Positions 46,701 to 57,566 are shown, counted from the stretch's first letter. The stretch is DNA of 64,000 bases from Lineus longissimus (GCF_910592395.1 NC_088317.1:10666001-10730000), one strand, 5' to 3'. The notes: a model not told the origin generated them from the sequence alone. Made by a program: numbers and translations.

Positions 46701-47624
46701 TTTCATAGTAAGGCGGGAAAGAAGTCAAATAATTATGAAATGGCATTTCAGCATGATAAATATTTCCATACTTATAATGAAAAGGTTTGTGGACTCATTT
46801 TTTTCTGCACCACCCGATGTATACTTTGAAAATGATTCCAATCACCTGCTGGTCAGGACAATTTGATACCAATAAAAAAAACATCTCATTTTTCAACTCT
46901 CGGTTCATTTGTTCAATTATTTTCCTGTCTTCAGCATCTAAGCTATGCTGCATTGCCCCAGTATCAGAAAGATAACCACAGATTCCAACTACCACATATG
47001 GACCACTTCCAACTTTCCTCATACAAGTAAGAAATATGGTAATTTACATGTTCACTAAACACCTTCAGCACTCCTACTCTGCAATCAGGACAATATAACA
47101 AAAGACATCTTCAGTCATCATATAAAAGCTACTTCATACAGCCTGTCAGCTCAGCACAATCCCCATGTGCCTTTTTTTAATTGCTATCAATGGTTACATG
47201 TCCTGTCGGCAAGCGCCAGGCCCATGGGCCTCTTGTCAAATCCATTGTCAGAGTTTGAAAAGGATTTATTTTCAAAAATCAATTGGTCGTTTTATGTGGT
47301 GCAGCTGTATCTCGTCATCTTCAGAAGCTACTGTCTTTGGATAATGAATCTGCCTACCATATATTTTCAGAAAATGGAAAAAAAATGGACCCGGTAATTC
47401 CTATTATGCCAGTGTTTCTATCAGAAGTAATCATGCTCACATATCTCTCATTTCCAGATTTTCAAATCGATTGTAAAAAGTTGGCCTAATCTTCTGCTTC
47501 AGACATCATTAGTACTAACTATTAAACCAACCTACAAGAAATGTCTCCTTAACTTCACTCTGGCAGGAACCCTGACCTCTTTAACACTTGCTTCCCTAGT
47601 ACACATACACGATGTACTTAAATC
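46701..47624 (+). other. Helentron 3' region with a degenerate extra end
   Basis: No gene. At 47203-47240 'aagcgccaggcccatgggcc' followed by 'tcttgt' resembles the 3' tip at 47625-47655. It may be an older terminus that was bypassed. Confidence 0.5.
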
Positions 47625-47721
47625 AGCTGAGCGCCAGGCCCTTGGGCCTCTTGTTTTCCAGGAGTTTTCAGTCCCCAACTTCCAGGACATAACTTTGCTA
47701 CCTCATTTGAGTAAAGATCAT

Positions 47722-47903
47722 GGATTCACTTGTCGGCAAATGCATCTTACAAATCCTTCCATTTCTTAGCTATCAAAAGACCAATTAGTTAGATATTTAC
47801 AAGTTTGGTAGTAAATTGTTTCTTATTTGATCCTACTTGTCGGTCATTTTGAGACACTTGTCGGTCCTTGACGGTCAATTATGTTACTTGTCGGTCATTA
47901 GTA
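47722..47903 (-). repeat. Right terminal inverted repeat
   Basis: Reverse complement of the repeat at 26846. It ends in CATTAGTA just before the flank GGTCC. Confidence 0.85.
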
Positions 47904-48444
47904 GGTCCGTTATTGGTGGCTGTGATACTGTCGAAACTAAATCGAGAAGGGGAAATGGTGGTATTTTTGCAATCATTCACCCCGATTCTAAAGAGAGATT
48001 CAACATTTGGAAGAAACTCCTTCTCCATCGCTACTACGAAATGTTAAAAAATGAGGTGGACATTGTGTGGAAGGAGGTTTCAGACAAAAGTGAATCACAT
48101 GTCGAGGACAAAATTAAAGTATACACTTTGGGACAGGCCGACAGTAAGGAAGGAAAACTTTTCGTGATAACCGTATACCTCACCGGAGGAAAATCTAAAT
48201 TCGGAAAATTCGGAAAATTCATGGTACAGGGTAAAAGAGTCGAACAGTGGATGAGTGACGAATATCCGTTGCTGCGATCTGTGGTAGACAAGTTTTGTAA
48301 CTTTTATGCACGTAGCACAAGATAAGGCATTTATTTCAGTTCCCGTAATTGAGTGGTGTTTTCAAATAATTTCATACAATCATGTACATAATGTCATGCC
48401 TTCACCTGCCTGTTGAATGGTCAACATACTAAGAGTATATAGTA
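47904..48444 (+). other. Right half of split frame and short gap to Tigger element
   Basis: After the target duplication the unknown frame resumes at 47909 and ends at 48325. The remaining 120 bases to the TA at 48443 hold nothing recognised. Confidence 0.5.
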
Positions 48445-49237
48445 CCGTATTTTCCGGCGGCTTTTTGCCCTCAAACAGACCCAAAAAGTGGGGGTGCGGG
48501 TAATACAAAGGTGCGGGTCTTGCGTGGATTCTGAGAGGGATAAGCCCCAACCCTAAAGAAAAAAAAGGGGACCAAACTGGTTACTTGATAAGGATTTATG
48601 TCCATTGTTTTCGCATTGTTTTCAACCAATATTTCCGCCATGATCGCATAGTTTGTGATGTCTCCGCTAGGGAAAATAGTCTTATTGGGGGCATCTCATA
48701 AGCGATGTTGTGGTAGGTATACTGGTATAATGTCATAATGTTTTGTTATAGGGCATAATCTGTACATTTTTCAGACATGTCTTTTTCAGACTCCACTTGG
48801 TGAAGGTATGGTCGTCGTACACATCATAATATAAACGCCGATTCGTTTTCTATTTCCTTGTACATATTATGAAAATAAAATTAAACAATTTTAGTGTGTT
48901 TTATTATGGACCTTTGATACTTAAAAAGGGAGCTCCCTGTCGGTAAGTACAGATTGGTTGTCCTGATCCTTCTGAGAGAGTTAAAAATCTATGCATTTCA
49001 GGGAAAGAGTTAATCCAATCAAAACTAATGTAACATTGATCACCCCAGCTTCTAATTAGCACCAGCGTATTCTATTGGATAAGCACTAATTAAGCCAAGC
49101 TTCATTTATGCAAATTTTTGTCCTCCCAAAAATCGACATCAGGATCCAATTAACGGGTATAAATACCGGGCCTTTTTCACAGTTCATCATAATTTAGTCA
49201 TCACTCATCAAGAACGAATCAAGAACAACTCATCAAT

Positions 49238-50558
49238 ATGCCTCCAGTGAAGAGAAGACTCAAGAGTTACGATGCTGCCTTCAAGCTAAAAGCCATTCAG
49301 TTCGCCAAGGAACACGGGAATCGAGCAGCCGGTAGAGAAAATGGAATTGACGAATCCTTGGTACGGGCATGGCGAAAGCAAGAAGACCGACTCAAGCTGA
49401 CGAAAAAGACGAGAAAGGCGTTCTGGGGTAACCAAGCAAGGTGGTCCAATCTGGAAGACAGAGTCGAAACCTGGGTCAACGAGCAGCGGGCAGCCGGCAG
49501 GGGATTATCAACAGTCGCCATACGTCTGAAGGCCAAGGTCTACGCAAAAGACATGAAGATTGACGAGTTTCAAGGCGGGCCGTCGTGGTGCTTTAGATTT
49601 ATGCGAAGAAAAGAACTCTCCATCCGTACCAGAACAACGATGTGCCAGAAGCTTCCCGACGACTGGCAGGAGAAGCTCGACTCCTTCAGAGACTTTACCA
49701 CCGATAAGATTACGACCTTCAAGATCAGCCTCGACCAGGTCGTCAACATGGATGAGGTGCCGCTCACGTTCGATATCCCGATGACCCGCACAGTTGACCG
49801 AGTTGGCCAGTAGACGATACCAATCAAGACAACCGGCCACGAGAAGTCCAGCTTCACGGTCGTCCTCGCATGCACGGCGTCAGGCAAGAAGCTTCCTCCG
49901 ATGCTCATCTTCAAGAGGAAAACGATTCCCAAGGAGAACTTCCCAACTGGCGTTATCATCCGAGCCAACCCAAAAGGCTGGATGAGTGAAGAAGTTATGC
50001 ATGATTGGCTGGACTCCGCATACGTAAAGAGACCAAACGGGTTCTTTCATCTACAACCATCGCTTCTCGTGTTAAGATTCGATGACTGCGCACAAGACCG
50101 AGTCCGTTAAAGAGCATTTGAAGAAGATGAACTCCAAGATCGCCGTCATCCCAGGCGGTCTGACGAAGTTGTTGCAGCCTCTCGATATTTCCGTGAACAA
50201 GGCGTTCAAAGACCGGCTGCGCATGGAATGGGAAACTTGGATGGTCGACGGAGAGCATACGTTTACGAAGACGGGGAGGCAGCGTCGGGCCACTTACGCA
50301 ATGGTAGCTGAGTGGGTAAAGAAATCGTGGCAGAGCATCAGTGTCCAAACGATCGGAAACGGCTTCCGCAAGTCTGAACTGTGCCCCACCCTACCCGAGG
50401 TTCAGCCAACTGAGGACTCGGCAGACGATTCCGATTCCGAGGATACGTTGAGGGATACGATGTCGAAGACGGACTTCGATGAACTGTTCCGGGACCTCTT
50501 CCATGATGATACCGAAGATGAAGATTTCGAAGGTTTCGAAAGTGATGAATGCGAATGA
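49238..50558 (+). pseudogene. Tigger/pogo transposase, two lesions
   Basis: ATG 49238 opens MPPVKRRLKSYDAAFKLKAI, a psq/CENP-B helix-turn-helix (ALRENGIDES-type LVRAWRKQ). A second DNA-binding region and the DDE domain follow. Catalytic acids: VVNMDEVPLTF, a second Asp in the DSMTAHK region, and the third in LLQPLDISVNKAFK. The C-terminus is acidic (about 50400-50558) and ends at TGA. Lesions: an in-frame TAG at 49811 and a one-base gain near 50080 that moves the second half to another frame. Everything else is in good order, so inactivation is recent. It moves DNA by cut and paste into TA sites. Confidence 0.9.
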
Positions 50559-51296
50559 TATGCTCATTCAGGACAATGACTATATGCTTAAGACAATTTG
50601 TGTGCTAATATTGGGTCAAGTAATGTTACAACAGATCACTCTAATAACATTTCTACCATTGTTCTTTGGTTTACTAATTGGTGTTATGCAGTTTGGTGTG
50701 AATATTCTACATTGTATTCAACTTGTTCCCTTTGTTTGCTAATTGGTGTGAATAATATTTGTGTGATGTGAACAGTAATTACGGTATAATTCGAAGTGTA
50801 TATTGTCAATGAACTAGTATGAAGCATGGGAATGACTTTATACTGAATAAAATAAAATAAATACATGAAGATAACATCTCTCCTCCTTTTCCTTTCCTCC
50901 ATCAGTGCTGAAATAAAGTTAGCAATTCAGCCTTGCAAATAAAAGTGAGACACTTGGGTGTGAATATAACTTTATTAACAAGACGCCCCTACGACCCCCA
51001 TGGTTGCAGTCTGCACATCCAATAGCAGGCCTTTGAGCTTGTAGGCACTCGCACTACACAAGCTCAGTGCCCTGATATCCACAGGATATATCTGCAAATA
51101 GCAAGCATGCATCCCCTTCAATCCCGTCGCAAAACTTCCTGAAAGTAAAGCGAAATGCATAATATTGAGTTTTGAGACGGCCCTTCACTTCAAAACAAGT
51201 TACGGCCATGCTGGAATTGATCCACTTTGGTTAACAATTAAAAAAAACATGGCGGTTCTAGGATGTCAATATCAATGAATGGCTTACTATTTTTGA
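50559..51296. other. 3' region of Tigger gene; no further gene assigned
   Basis: AT-rich tail with 'aataaaataaaataaa' near 50848, which could be the poly(A) signal of the transposase. On the minus strand, 'AATAAAG' near 50970 follows a short frame (51160-50975) that ends VQTATMGVVGASC. This may be a last exon, but nothing supports it further. Confidence 0.4.
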
Positions 51297-51743
51297 AGGC
51301 ACAACACCAGAGCCACCTGTAATGGAATGGGTGTCAAATTGTTGAATATCAAAAACATAATTTAGACACTGGAATAGAAGGGGTTAATGATTAGCTGAAG
51401 TAGAAAAATAGGGATTTGAACTATTAAACTGGATTCAAGCTTTAGAATAAAATTCATTTTGGGCAGGGGTTTCGTCCAACTAATGCCAGGGGGCAGCACA
51501 GAGGAGAGCTTCTGTACCAGTAGACAGTTTGACTGAGCGTGTGAAATCTGAGGGTACATATTTAAAAATCAATATTTCTCAAAATTCCGTGGTGAACCCC
51601 ACGCAAAATTTTCAGGGTAAGTGGCCCGGATGATGTATATTGACCCCCTAAAGCGGTTTGGTTTGAAACCCGGATTTGATATTTTTCGCTGATTTTTGAA
51701 ACAACTGGAAAATGACTTAAAAAACGATACCGGTGTTGTGCCT
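51297..51743 (+). repeat. Left 447-bp direct repeat (intact)
   Basis: Starts AGGCACAACACC, ends GGTGTTGTGCCT, and is close to identical with the right copy apart from a few single-base changes. It shows the uninterrupted site (gctgatttttgaaacaac) into which a Helentron relative inserted in the right copy. Confidence 0.9.
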
Positions 51744-51801
51744 ATTAGCGAGATCAACAAATCTCAAAATTTCTCAAAATTTGCAGTGAAACTCCTCAAA
51801 T

Positions 51802-52242
51802 ATGGCTTCAGGTGATCCAATTCAGGTCTATAAAGACAGGGTAGCTGCCAGAAGCAGCATTGCAAGTAATAAGGCGTGTAGGGTCTGGATGTGGGGGGCT
51901 AAACGAATGTTAGGGTCTATGAAATATGGTGAGATGAGTGCCAAGCTGCCTGGGTGCAAATCGAAAAAATTTTCTGTGCTTAGATTGGTGTACATTTTAC
52001 ACAATTCACATGATTTGACACCCCAGGGTGATGTCTCGCACCTTTGTCATAACTCATTATGCGTCAATTTGGAACATTTGACCCTTGAACCGCATAAAAT
52101 TAATAATAATAGACAGCGCTGCTTGTCGCTAGGTGTGTGTCAGGGACATGGTGTGTACCAAGCCTGCTTGATTAATTTATATTTGGGGGATAATCAAGGT
52201 ATGCTATGCTACTTCAAATCATGTTGCAGAATGTTATTTTGA
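51802..52242 (+). CDS. I-PpoI-like His-Me finger endonuclease
   Basis: A 146-residue frame from ATG 51802. The central part reads DVSHLCHNSLCVNLEHLTLE and HKINNNRQRC. Spacing of His80, Cys82, Cys87, His92, Asn101 and Cys107 equals that of I-PpoI (His98, Cys100, Cys105, His110, Asn119, Cys125). There the His is the general base, the Asn holds Mg2+ and the Cys/His residues bind zinc. Further Cys/His residues (113, 116, 122) would complete a second zinc site, with spacing slightly different from I-PpoI. A splice donor-like 'caag|gtatgc' near 52198 could end the exon at about residue 132. It converges with the Mutator-like transposase. It probably makes DNA cuts, but its target is unknown. Confidence 0.75.
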   Translation: MASGDPIQVYKDRVAARSSIASNKACRVWMWGAKRMLGSMKYGEMSAKLPGCKSKKFSVLRLVYILHNSHDLTPQGDVSHLCHNSLCVNLEHLTLEPHKINNNRQRCLSLGVCQGHGVYQACLINLYLGDNQGMLCYFKSCCRMLF

Positions 52243-52319
52243 ATCCTGGCTTCAAATTTAACTTAGCATGCTAACTTTAACCCCCTCCCAGTTAAAGCGT
52301 TCAGTGTTATGTAATATAT

Positions 52320-54703
52320 TTACCTTTTTGGTTGATATTTCTGGACTCCTTTCCCCTTTCTAACTGGTCGTGTGGTGGAAGACTGAATACAATACGAGTG
52401 GTCTCTCAGCTTGTTCCCTCCTTCATACCCTCCGTCTATGACCCCTCGTTTTGGTTTCAAGTTGTATGTGTGGTCTTGATGTTGTCGTCGTCGTCGTCCA
52501 CTTCTCAGGTTTTGGATGCTGGCGTGGCTGGCGTGGCTGGCATGGCTGGTCCCTGCTACTGGAGTTGCTGCTGGTGGTGCTTGTGTTGGGAAATTTATTT
52601 GACAATGTTTTTTGTAATCACTTTTTTTTGCTTCGAGAAACTCACATCTTCTCTTTATCTGAAATTTAGCGGCTTGTTTTTTGAATTCGACAGTCTTCTT
52701 GTATTGAACATTATACTGTTTCCTTTGCTGTTGGCGATCGAGGTTCTTCATCGCGTGGGATTCAGGGTTAATTGGAACATCTAAACACTCTAATTTCGCT
52801 TTTGCACTCTTGGAGAGAAAGTTATTCACACGGTGTATGGCGCTGTTGGCCCGGGGAAAGGCATTCCGACTGAATGTAATGTTTTTAGGCAAACTGGCCG
52901 ACAAGCCGCGATTGGTCGCTTCAGGTTTGTTTGTGTTATAACCTGTTTTCAATGTTTCTACTGCAGATTCCCCCAGTCGAATTTCTAACAACAACTGCAA
53001 CATGTTTTTGTCCACTTTATTCAATGAAAGTTCAAATCCCCTCCTTTGGCCAAAGGACTTGAAGTATGGTGACTGTTTGAACCATGAATTTCGCACTCCA
53101 CCCCCACAAAGGTTATATTTGTTGCCGCGACATTTCGAACAGTTCCCAGAGTAGCACTCAACCAATGACTGAACTAGGGGTCCAAGTTTCTTAGAAGCTT
53201 TGTCAATGTCACCATTCGTGTCTCTAAATAATAAGTCCAACGCCCGACTTGATCTTGTTTTTATATCAAGCATGAACAGTTTCTTGCAACTTTTTTTCTC
53301 CTCCGCTGTATCGCCAGGAAAACAGTTCTCGCTAAACTCAGATTTTAAACCAGCCCTGAACATGGCCTGCCCCAGGTGGATAGGGTCGGTTTGGGGTTTG
53401 ACAGTAAAAAGGGTTTTAAAGATCTTATCAGTTGCATCTTTCACACCATGATATGCAGCACTGTCCCCATCTGTAGTCAAGTACTCGATATGAATCCCTT
53501 CCTTCGCAAGATTCTGGGCAATGGTTTTTGCCAGGGAATATTCGGTGAACGGGTCAGACTCAGGAAAGTTAGCTGTACATTGGTGATGCCTTTCATTGTG
53601 AATGCTTGGGGTGTCCATATTTCTTGCTGCTGACTGTCGAGTAGTAGGCCTAGGCTTTTCGACCTGTTGTGGTTTTTTTATGTTTGGGGCACTTCCACAA
53701 TTAACTGGTAATCCCCGAGCTCGACGGTATGCACCACGCCAACACAGTTTATTATCAAACGCAATGTCTATCACTTTTTTTTCATCAGTCAAATTTTCAG
53801 TTGCAATTTCAATAACCTGAGAAGCAGCCTGGCCAAGTTTGCCCCTGGTTGTGATGCGCTGACTGTTGTAACGCCCATCCATCGAAACATTAAATGCCCC
53901 AGTGTCTGAATGTCCCTCAAATCATTTCTGATATTGGCCATATCCCTCTGATTCAGAGAAACTATCTTTTCCCCAACTTTATTCGCTTGTGTTTGCATGT
54001 GACTAAGACAAGGTGTCGATAACCCCATGGTGTTCAGAATTTGGCTAGCTTTGAAGTTTCCAATAGTTGAATCCAAGAGTGCACATTGTAGTGAAATGTT
54101 TGGAACAGCAGTTTTAGGCCCCCCTGTTGGTGCAGACTCCAACTCTGAATATAATTTTCTCTTTTCTGATTTGTACATACAGTTATTGCATTTTACTCTA
54201 ACAGTCACACATAGACCCCTCTTATTAGTTTCAAGGTACGAAAAGTCTGGACTGTCACAACCTGTCTGGTTGTGAGACAAAATCACATTGTTCATCAAAG
54301 CCATCAATTTTTCAGTACTAATAACATAATTCTCATCCCTAATCCTACTCATGCTAACTAAATGTTTTGCTGAATGAATATGTACATCTTGATATTTTTG
54401 TGGTGGCTTGACATGCTCAATTGGGCGTAAAAGTTTAATCCTACCAGAAGGTCGGTTGTGTATGTCTGGAACAATCCTCTCTCCGTCTCGTCCTCGAGTT
54501 GTGACTCGCATATATTGAACTTCGGGCAGCCTAATCCATGTCGGCATATCATGTACAACTGAATAATCCTTTCTACATTTGTAACGGCTATGTCCCTTTC
54601 TGAAATAAGTTTGTTTCCGTTTTGAAACCCCAGTATGGAGACAATCCGCACGTCGACTCCGCCTAGTCACAACCATCTTCGTTCGTTGGAATACCCAGCA
54701 CAT
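52320..54703 (-). pseudogene. Mutator-like DDE transposase, one frameshift
   Basis: Two overlapping minus-strand frames form one protein of about 790 residues. The N-terminal frame (54703-53789) has basic KMVVTRRSRRAD, then CNNCMYKSEKRKLYSELES and GNFKASQILNTMGL. The C-terminal frame (open from before 53882 to 52320) has VSMDGRYNS, NKLCWRGAY, TTDGDSAAYHGV, DPIHLGQAMFR, a Cys cluster CYSGNCSKCRGNKYNLC, NKPEATNRGLS and FSRNAFPRANS. Asp in MDGRYN, Asp in TTDGDS and Glu in KPEATNR are the likely DDE triad of the 'Mutator-like transposase domain' family found in invertebrates. The frame changes near 53910, between LRDIQT and SDTGAFNVSMDG, so the copy is probably inactive unless this is a sequencing error. 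It moves the element by cut and paste in the nucleus. Confidence 0.82.
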
Positions 54704-55378
54704 ACTGATTCGTTTTCACTTTGGTGAGGTACCTGGAAGCAAAAGGGGTCAATTATAAACAAGGGATCTCTCACCATCTCAGAAGAAAAGAAAAAAACTC
54801 TGTATCAAGGTTTTTAAGGCCAAGAGATGGACTAGTGTACCACTTCTGTTGAAAGACGAGCAAATATGGGTCGCCCAGGTGTCCATTACTTGCTAATATT
54901 TTTTATATCTCTTGATTGACAACAGAAAAGATTTCTGTTTCTGGAAGGTTAGGAACCAGGGTATCAAACATACTGAAATTTGCACAAAAAGGGGTACAGA
55001 CTATTGCATAATATTACATAACAACTGGGCGAAGCTTGACAAATTTGGGTGTGTCCCTATTATGTAACTATTTTATAGGAAGAATCACATGTTTTATCAT
55101 TTTTCAATCATTTTTCAGAAGAGGACACATCAGACTGACCCTTTCAATAGAAATTGGTGAGAACCTTGGTATTTGATGCAAGTGGTCATCTGTTGAGTAC
55201 GTTGGACATCTATACTGAAAGTGTCTTTGGCTTGCATGTAAGTGACATAAGTAAATTAATTATAATTAATGAGTTAAGGCTTCAATGCAAATTTGTTTTA
55301 TCACTTCTTGTTGGCAAGGGTCAACTTTCTCAGAAAATGGGTAACTTGAGTAGATTCGACTTTAACCCCTTGCCTATT
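54704..55378. other. Non-coding 5' flank of the Mutator-like transposase
   Basis: About 670 bases between the transposase start and the right direct repeat. No gene was seen. It is the expected place for the minus-strand promoter. It ends 'tttaaccccttgcctatt' next to AGGCACAACACC. Confidence 0.5.
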
Positions 55379-57566
55379 AGGCACAACACCAGAGCCACCT
55401 GTAATGGAATGGGTGTCAAATTGTTGAATATCAAAAACATAATTTAGACACTGGAATAGAAGGGGTTAATGATTAGCTGAAGTAGAAAAATAGGGATTTG
55501 AACTATTAAACTGGATTCAAGCTTTAGAATAAAATTCATTTTGGGCAGGGGTTTTGTCCAACTAATGCCAGGGGGCAGCACAGAGGAGAGCTTCTGTACC
55601 AGTAGACAGTTTGACTGAGCGTGTGAAATCTGAGGGTACATTTTTAAAAATCAATATTTCTCAAAATTTCCGTGGTGAACCCCACGCAAAATTTTCAGGG
55701 TAAGTGGCCCGGATGATGTATATTGACCCCCTAAAGCGGTTTGGTTTGAAACCCGGATTTGATATTTTTCGCTGATTTTTAGCTCAGCTGACTAAGTCAG
55801 CCGAGCTTGTCAAATAAGTTGTTCAGTGGCGTCCGTCTGTCCATCCATCCATCCATCCATCCATCCATCCATCCATCCATCCATCCGTCCGTTAAACCCA
55901 TGGTGCACATTTTGTAACCGTAAGACCTAGAGACTTCAATTTTGCATTTCTGGATACTTCTGGTCAAACTCTACTTTCAAAACAAAATTTGTCGCCATTC
56001 GCCCTACTTCCTGCGAGCGAGAGTGCATGAAGGAAACTGGCCTATATCGGCCTAGGAGCAGCAGAATTAGTCGAAATATGCTCTAATATTAAGATAAAAT
56101 TCTTGAAAATCTATTTTATTGAGAAAAAGTTCAAAATTTTAACAGGAGAGGGCGCTACCTGCCTTTTAATTATTTCTGCCGATTCAAATTGCCGCCCGAT
56201 GACGTCAGCCATCAATGAAGTCTCCTATTTGCCAGTTCTCAAAACATGGCAGCTACACAACAAAAGCAGTAGCTCCAGGAATAAATCACTGTTCACTTCA
56301 GCTTCGTAATCGATTGTACCCCCACTTTATTGTGTTTTGTGTGGTGTTCCTATTCGATCAACGATGTAAGGCCTTATTATGTTGGTTTTAATTGAGAAGG
56401 TGCATTATAAGCGGCGTACGAAATACCGAAGCGGAGACAAAATGGCGGCATGTTGTTTACGCTATGTGCAATAATCTTGGAGCTCAATGACACTCAAGTA
56501 CCCAATTTTCTGCTTAAAAAGTAGTCTGGTAGGCGATATTATCACTAGTTCGTTTCAGTGGTAGTCATAAGGTCTTTAGGGACTAAATTCAGAAATTAGT
56601 TCTTGAATATTTGGCGACATTTCTGTGAAAACGATATCGGAAGTGCATGCTCTGTTCGCGATGACATCGCCGATGTATTTTGAAGTGGAGAATTCCCACA
56701 GTATGTGCAGTGAATCGGCATGATTCTGTTCGCCTATTATGTTTTAGTTCTACGATTCTTTCATGAGTGAAAAGTAGATATTCTGAGCAATACAATAATG
56801 TCACTCCCATAAAAATTGATTGGAAATTGAGGGAGCTACGGCATTCTCTTCGGCAACTGGCAGCGCTGAAAAAATACATTGCATACTGTACAATACCAAA
56901 TGGCACATTTTAAAAAGCGCTCATTGGACAACGTAGGGAATCACCAGAAATGACGTCATCGCTGGTCTAAATAGAAAACTACGGTGGCGCAGTAGAGCAC
57001 AAGAAAAGGTTTAGCATTAACTTCGTCATGCAAGCTTCAGCAACAAAACGATTTCTCATGAATGATTTATTTGATCATCATCAGCTTGTTTCCCCTGATA
57101 GATAAAAAAATGATTTACAATTTCCATCAAAGTTTTCTATTTTGTGTATAGTCACATGTTATTTAACTGGCAAGGAGCCAAGCAGTTTTGAATATTCGCG
57201 GGAAAATACTTCGTACTTGTAAACGCGGCTATGACAATGAGTATCCTCATTCATGGCATAAACTTCATGTTTCGGTAAATATTTTCATACGATGATTTCA
57301 CCCGAATTATGGTCAGGATTGAGGAATGAACAGTGGCATAATTATGTCAACCAAAAACATTGGTACCGTAGTGAACGCAAAAGGATATCAAATACCATGG
57401 AGCATGCCATTTTCATGCATAATGAACTAAACACCGGGAAGATATTTTAATATTTTAATAAGTTAATATCATTAAAATGATATTAACTCAGCTGAGCGCC
57501 AGGCCCTTGGGCCTCTTGTTGAAACAACTGGAAAATGACTTAAAAAACGATACCGGTGTTGTGCCT
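55379..57566 (+). repeat. Right 447-bp direct repeat, split by a Helentron relative
   Basis: First 402 bases at 55379-55780, remaining 46 at 57521-57566. The insertion at 55781-57520 lies after the T run. Confidence 0.9.
55781..57520. mobile_element. Non-autonomous Helentron relative (inside the right direct repeat)
   Basis: Starts with the hairpin AGCTCAGCTGACT...AGCCGAGCT and a long (CATC)n run (55833-55890). It ends with GCGCCAGGCCCTTGGGCC then TCTTGTT. Comparison with the left direct repeat gives the exact insertion in a T run with no duplicated bases. Its interior (for example 57045-57260) matches the 5' part of the autonomous Helentron at 30400-30620. It has no genes. Confidence 0.9.

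Larger units (their letters stand above)
30148..47655 (+). mobile_element. Autonomous Helentron, about 17.5 kb
   Basis: The 5' tip is a perfect 13-base-stem hairpin (AGCTCGGCTGACT and its inverse) followed by a (CATC)n microsatellite. The 3' tip is CAGCTGAGCG, a short hairpin AGGCCC-TT-GGGCCT, and CTTGTT. The two tips also share the inverted word AGCTCAGCTGA/TCAGCTGAGC-like. Two shorter relatives in the window (55781-57520 and 57763-60389) have the same ends. Inside are a 37-bp minisatellite, a Rep-helicase-endonuclease gene and an RPA-like gene, all on the plus strand. This is the gene set expected of Helentrons (Helitron2). There is no target duplication, as expected. Confidence 0.85.
26846..47903. 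mobile_element. TIR element (about 200-bp ends) expanded to 21 kb by nested insertions
   Basis: Inverted repeats start TACTAATGACCGACAAGTAA on both sides (26846-27046 and 47722-47903), with GACCGACAAGT repeated within each. Flanks are GGTCG (26841-26845) and GGTCC (47904-47908), a 5-base duplication with one difference. Without the TTAA element and the Helentron inside it, little more than the ends remains, so the original was a small non-autonomous element. Confidence 0.85.
26612..48325 (+). pseudogene. Unknown 226-residue frame split by a 21-kb transposon nest
   Basis: Left part 26612-26845 starts MVFWIDNKESRKYELGSK and ends TGIISGS. Right part 47909-48325 starts VIGGCDTVETKSRRG and ends FYARSTR with a stop. 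The parts lie exactly on either side of a TIR element (26846-47903) and its 5-base target duplication, and the frame continues when these are removed. I do not recognise the protein. The right half has a MVQGKRVEQWMSDEYPLL segment that reminds me of small proteins encoded beside invertebrate transposons. Its charge-rich composition suggests a soluble protein. The insertion would abolish the full-length product. Confidence 0.6.
51297..57566. mobile_element. Composite-like Mutator-type element with 447-bp direct repeats
   Basis: Two direct copies of a 447-bp repeat form the ends: 51297-51743, and 55379-55780 continued at 57521-57566. Each copy begins AGGCACAACACC and ends with the exact inverse GGTGTTGTGCCT. 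The interior has a Mutator-like transposase on the minus strand and a His-Me finger nuclease on the plus strand. No TG..CA LTR ends and no reverse transcriptase are present. The target duplication is unclear (GA on both sides at most). Either the long repeats are the termini of one transposon or two short MITE copies bracket it. Confidence 0.75.

Noticed and set aside
47203-47240. True 3' end of the Helentron
   Set aside because: The copy at 47625-47655 matches the ends of the other two elements better. This one lacks CAGCTGAGCG and has changes in the hairpin.
26846-47903. A Polinton/Maverick-like giant element
   Set aside because: The size and inverted ends fit, but no integrase, DNA polymerase, packaging ATPase or capsid gene is present. 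The interior is explained by a TTAA element and a Helentron, and the duplication is 5, not 6, bases.
51297-57566. LTR retrotransposon with 447-bp LTRs
   Set aside because: Ends are AGGC..GCCT, not TG..CA. There is no primer site or reverse transcriptase, and the coding content is a DDE transposase and a nuclease.
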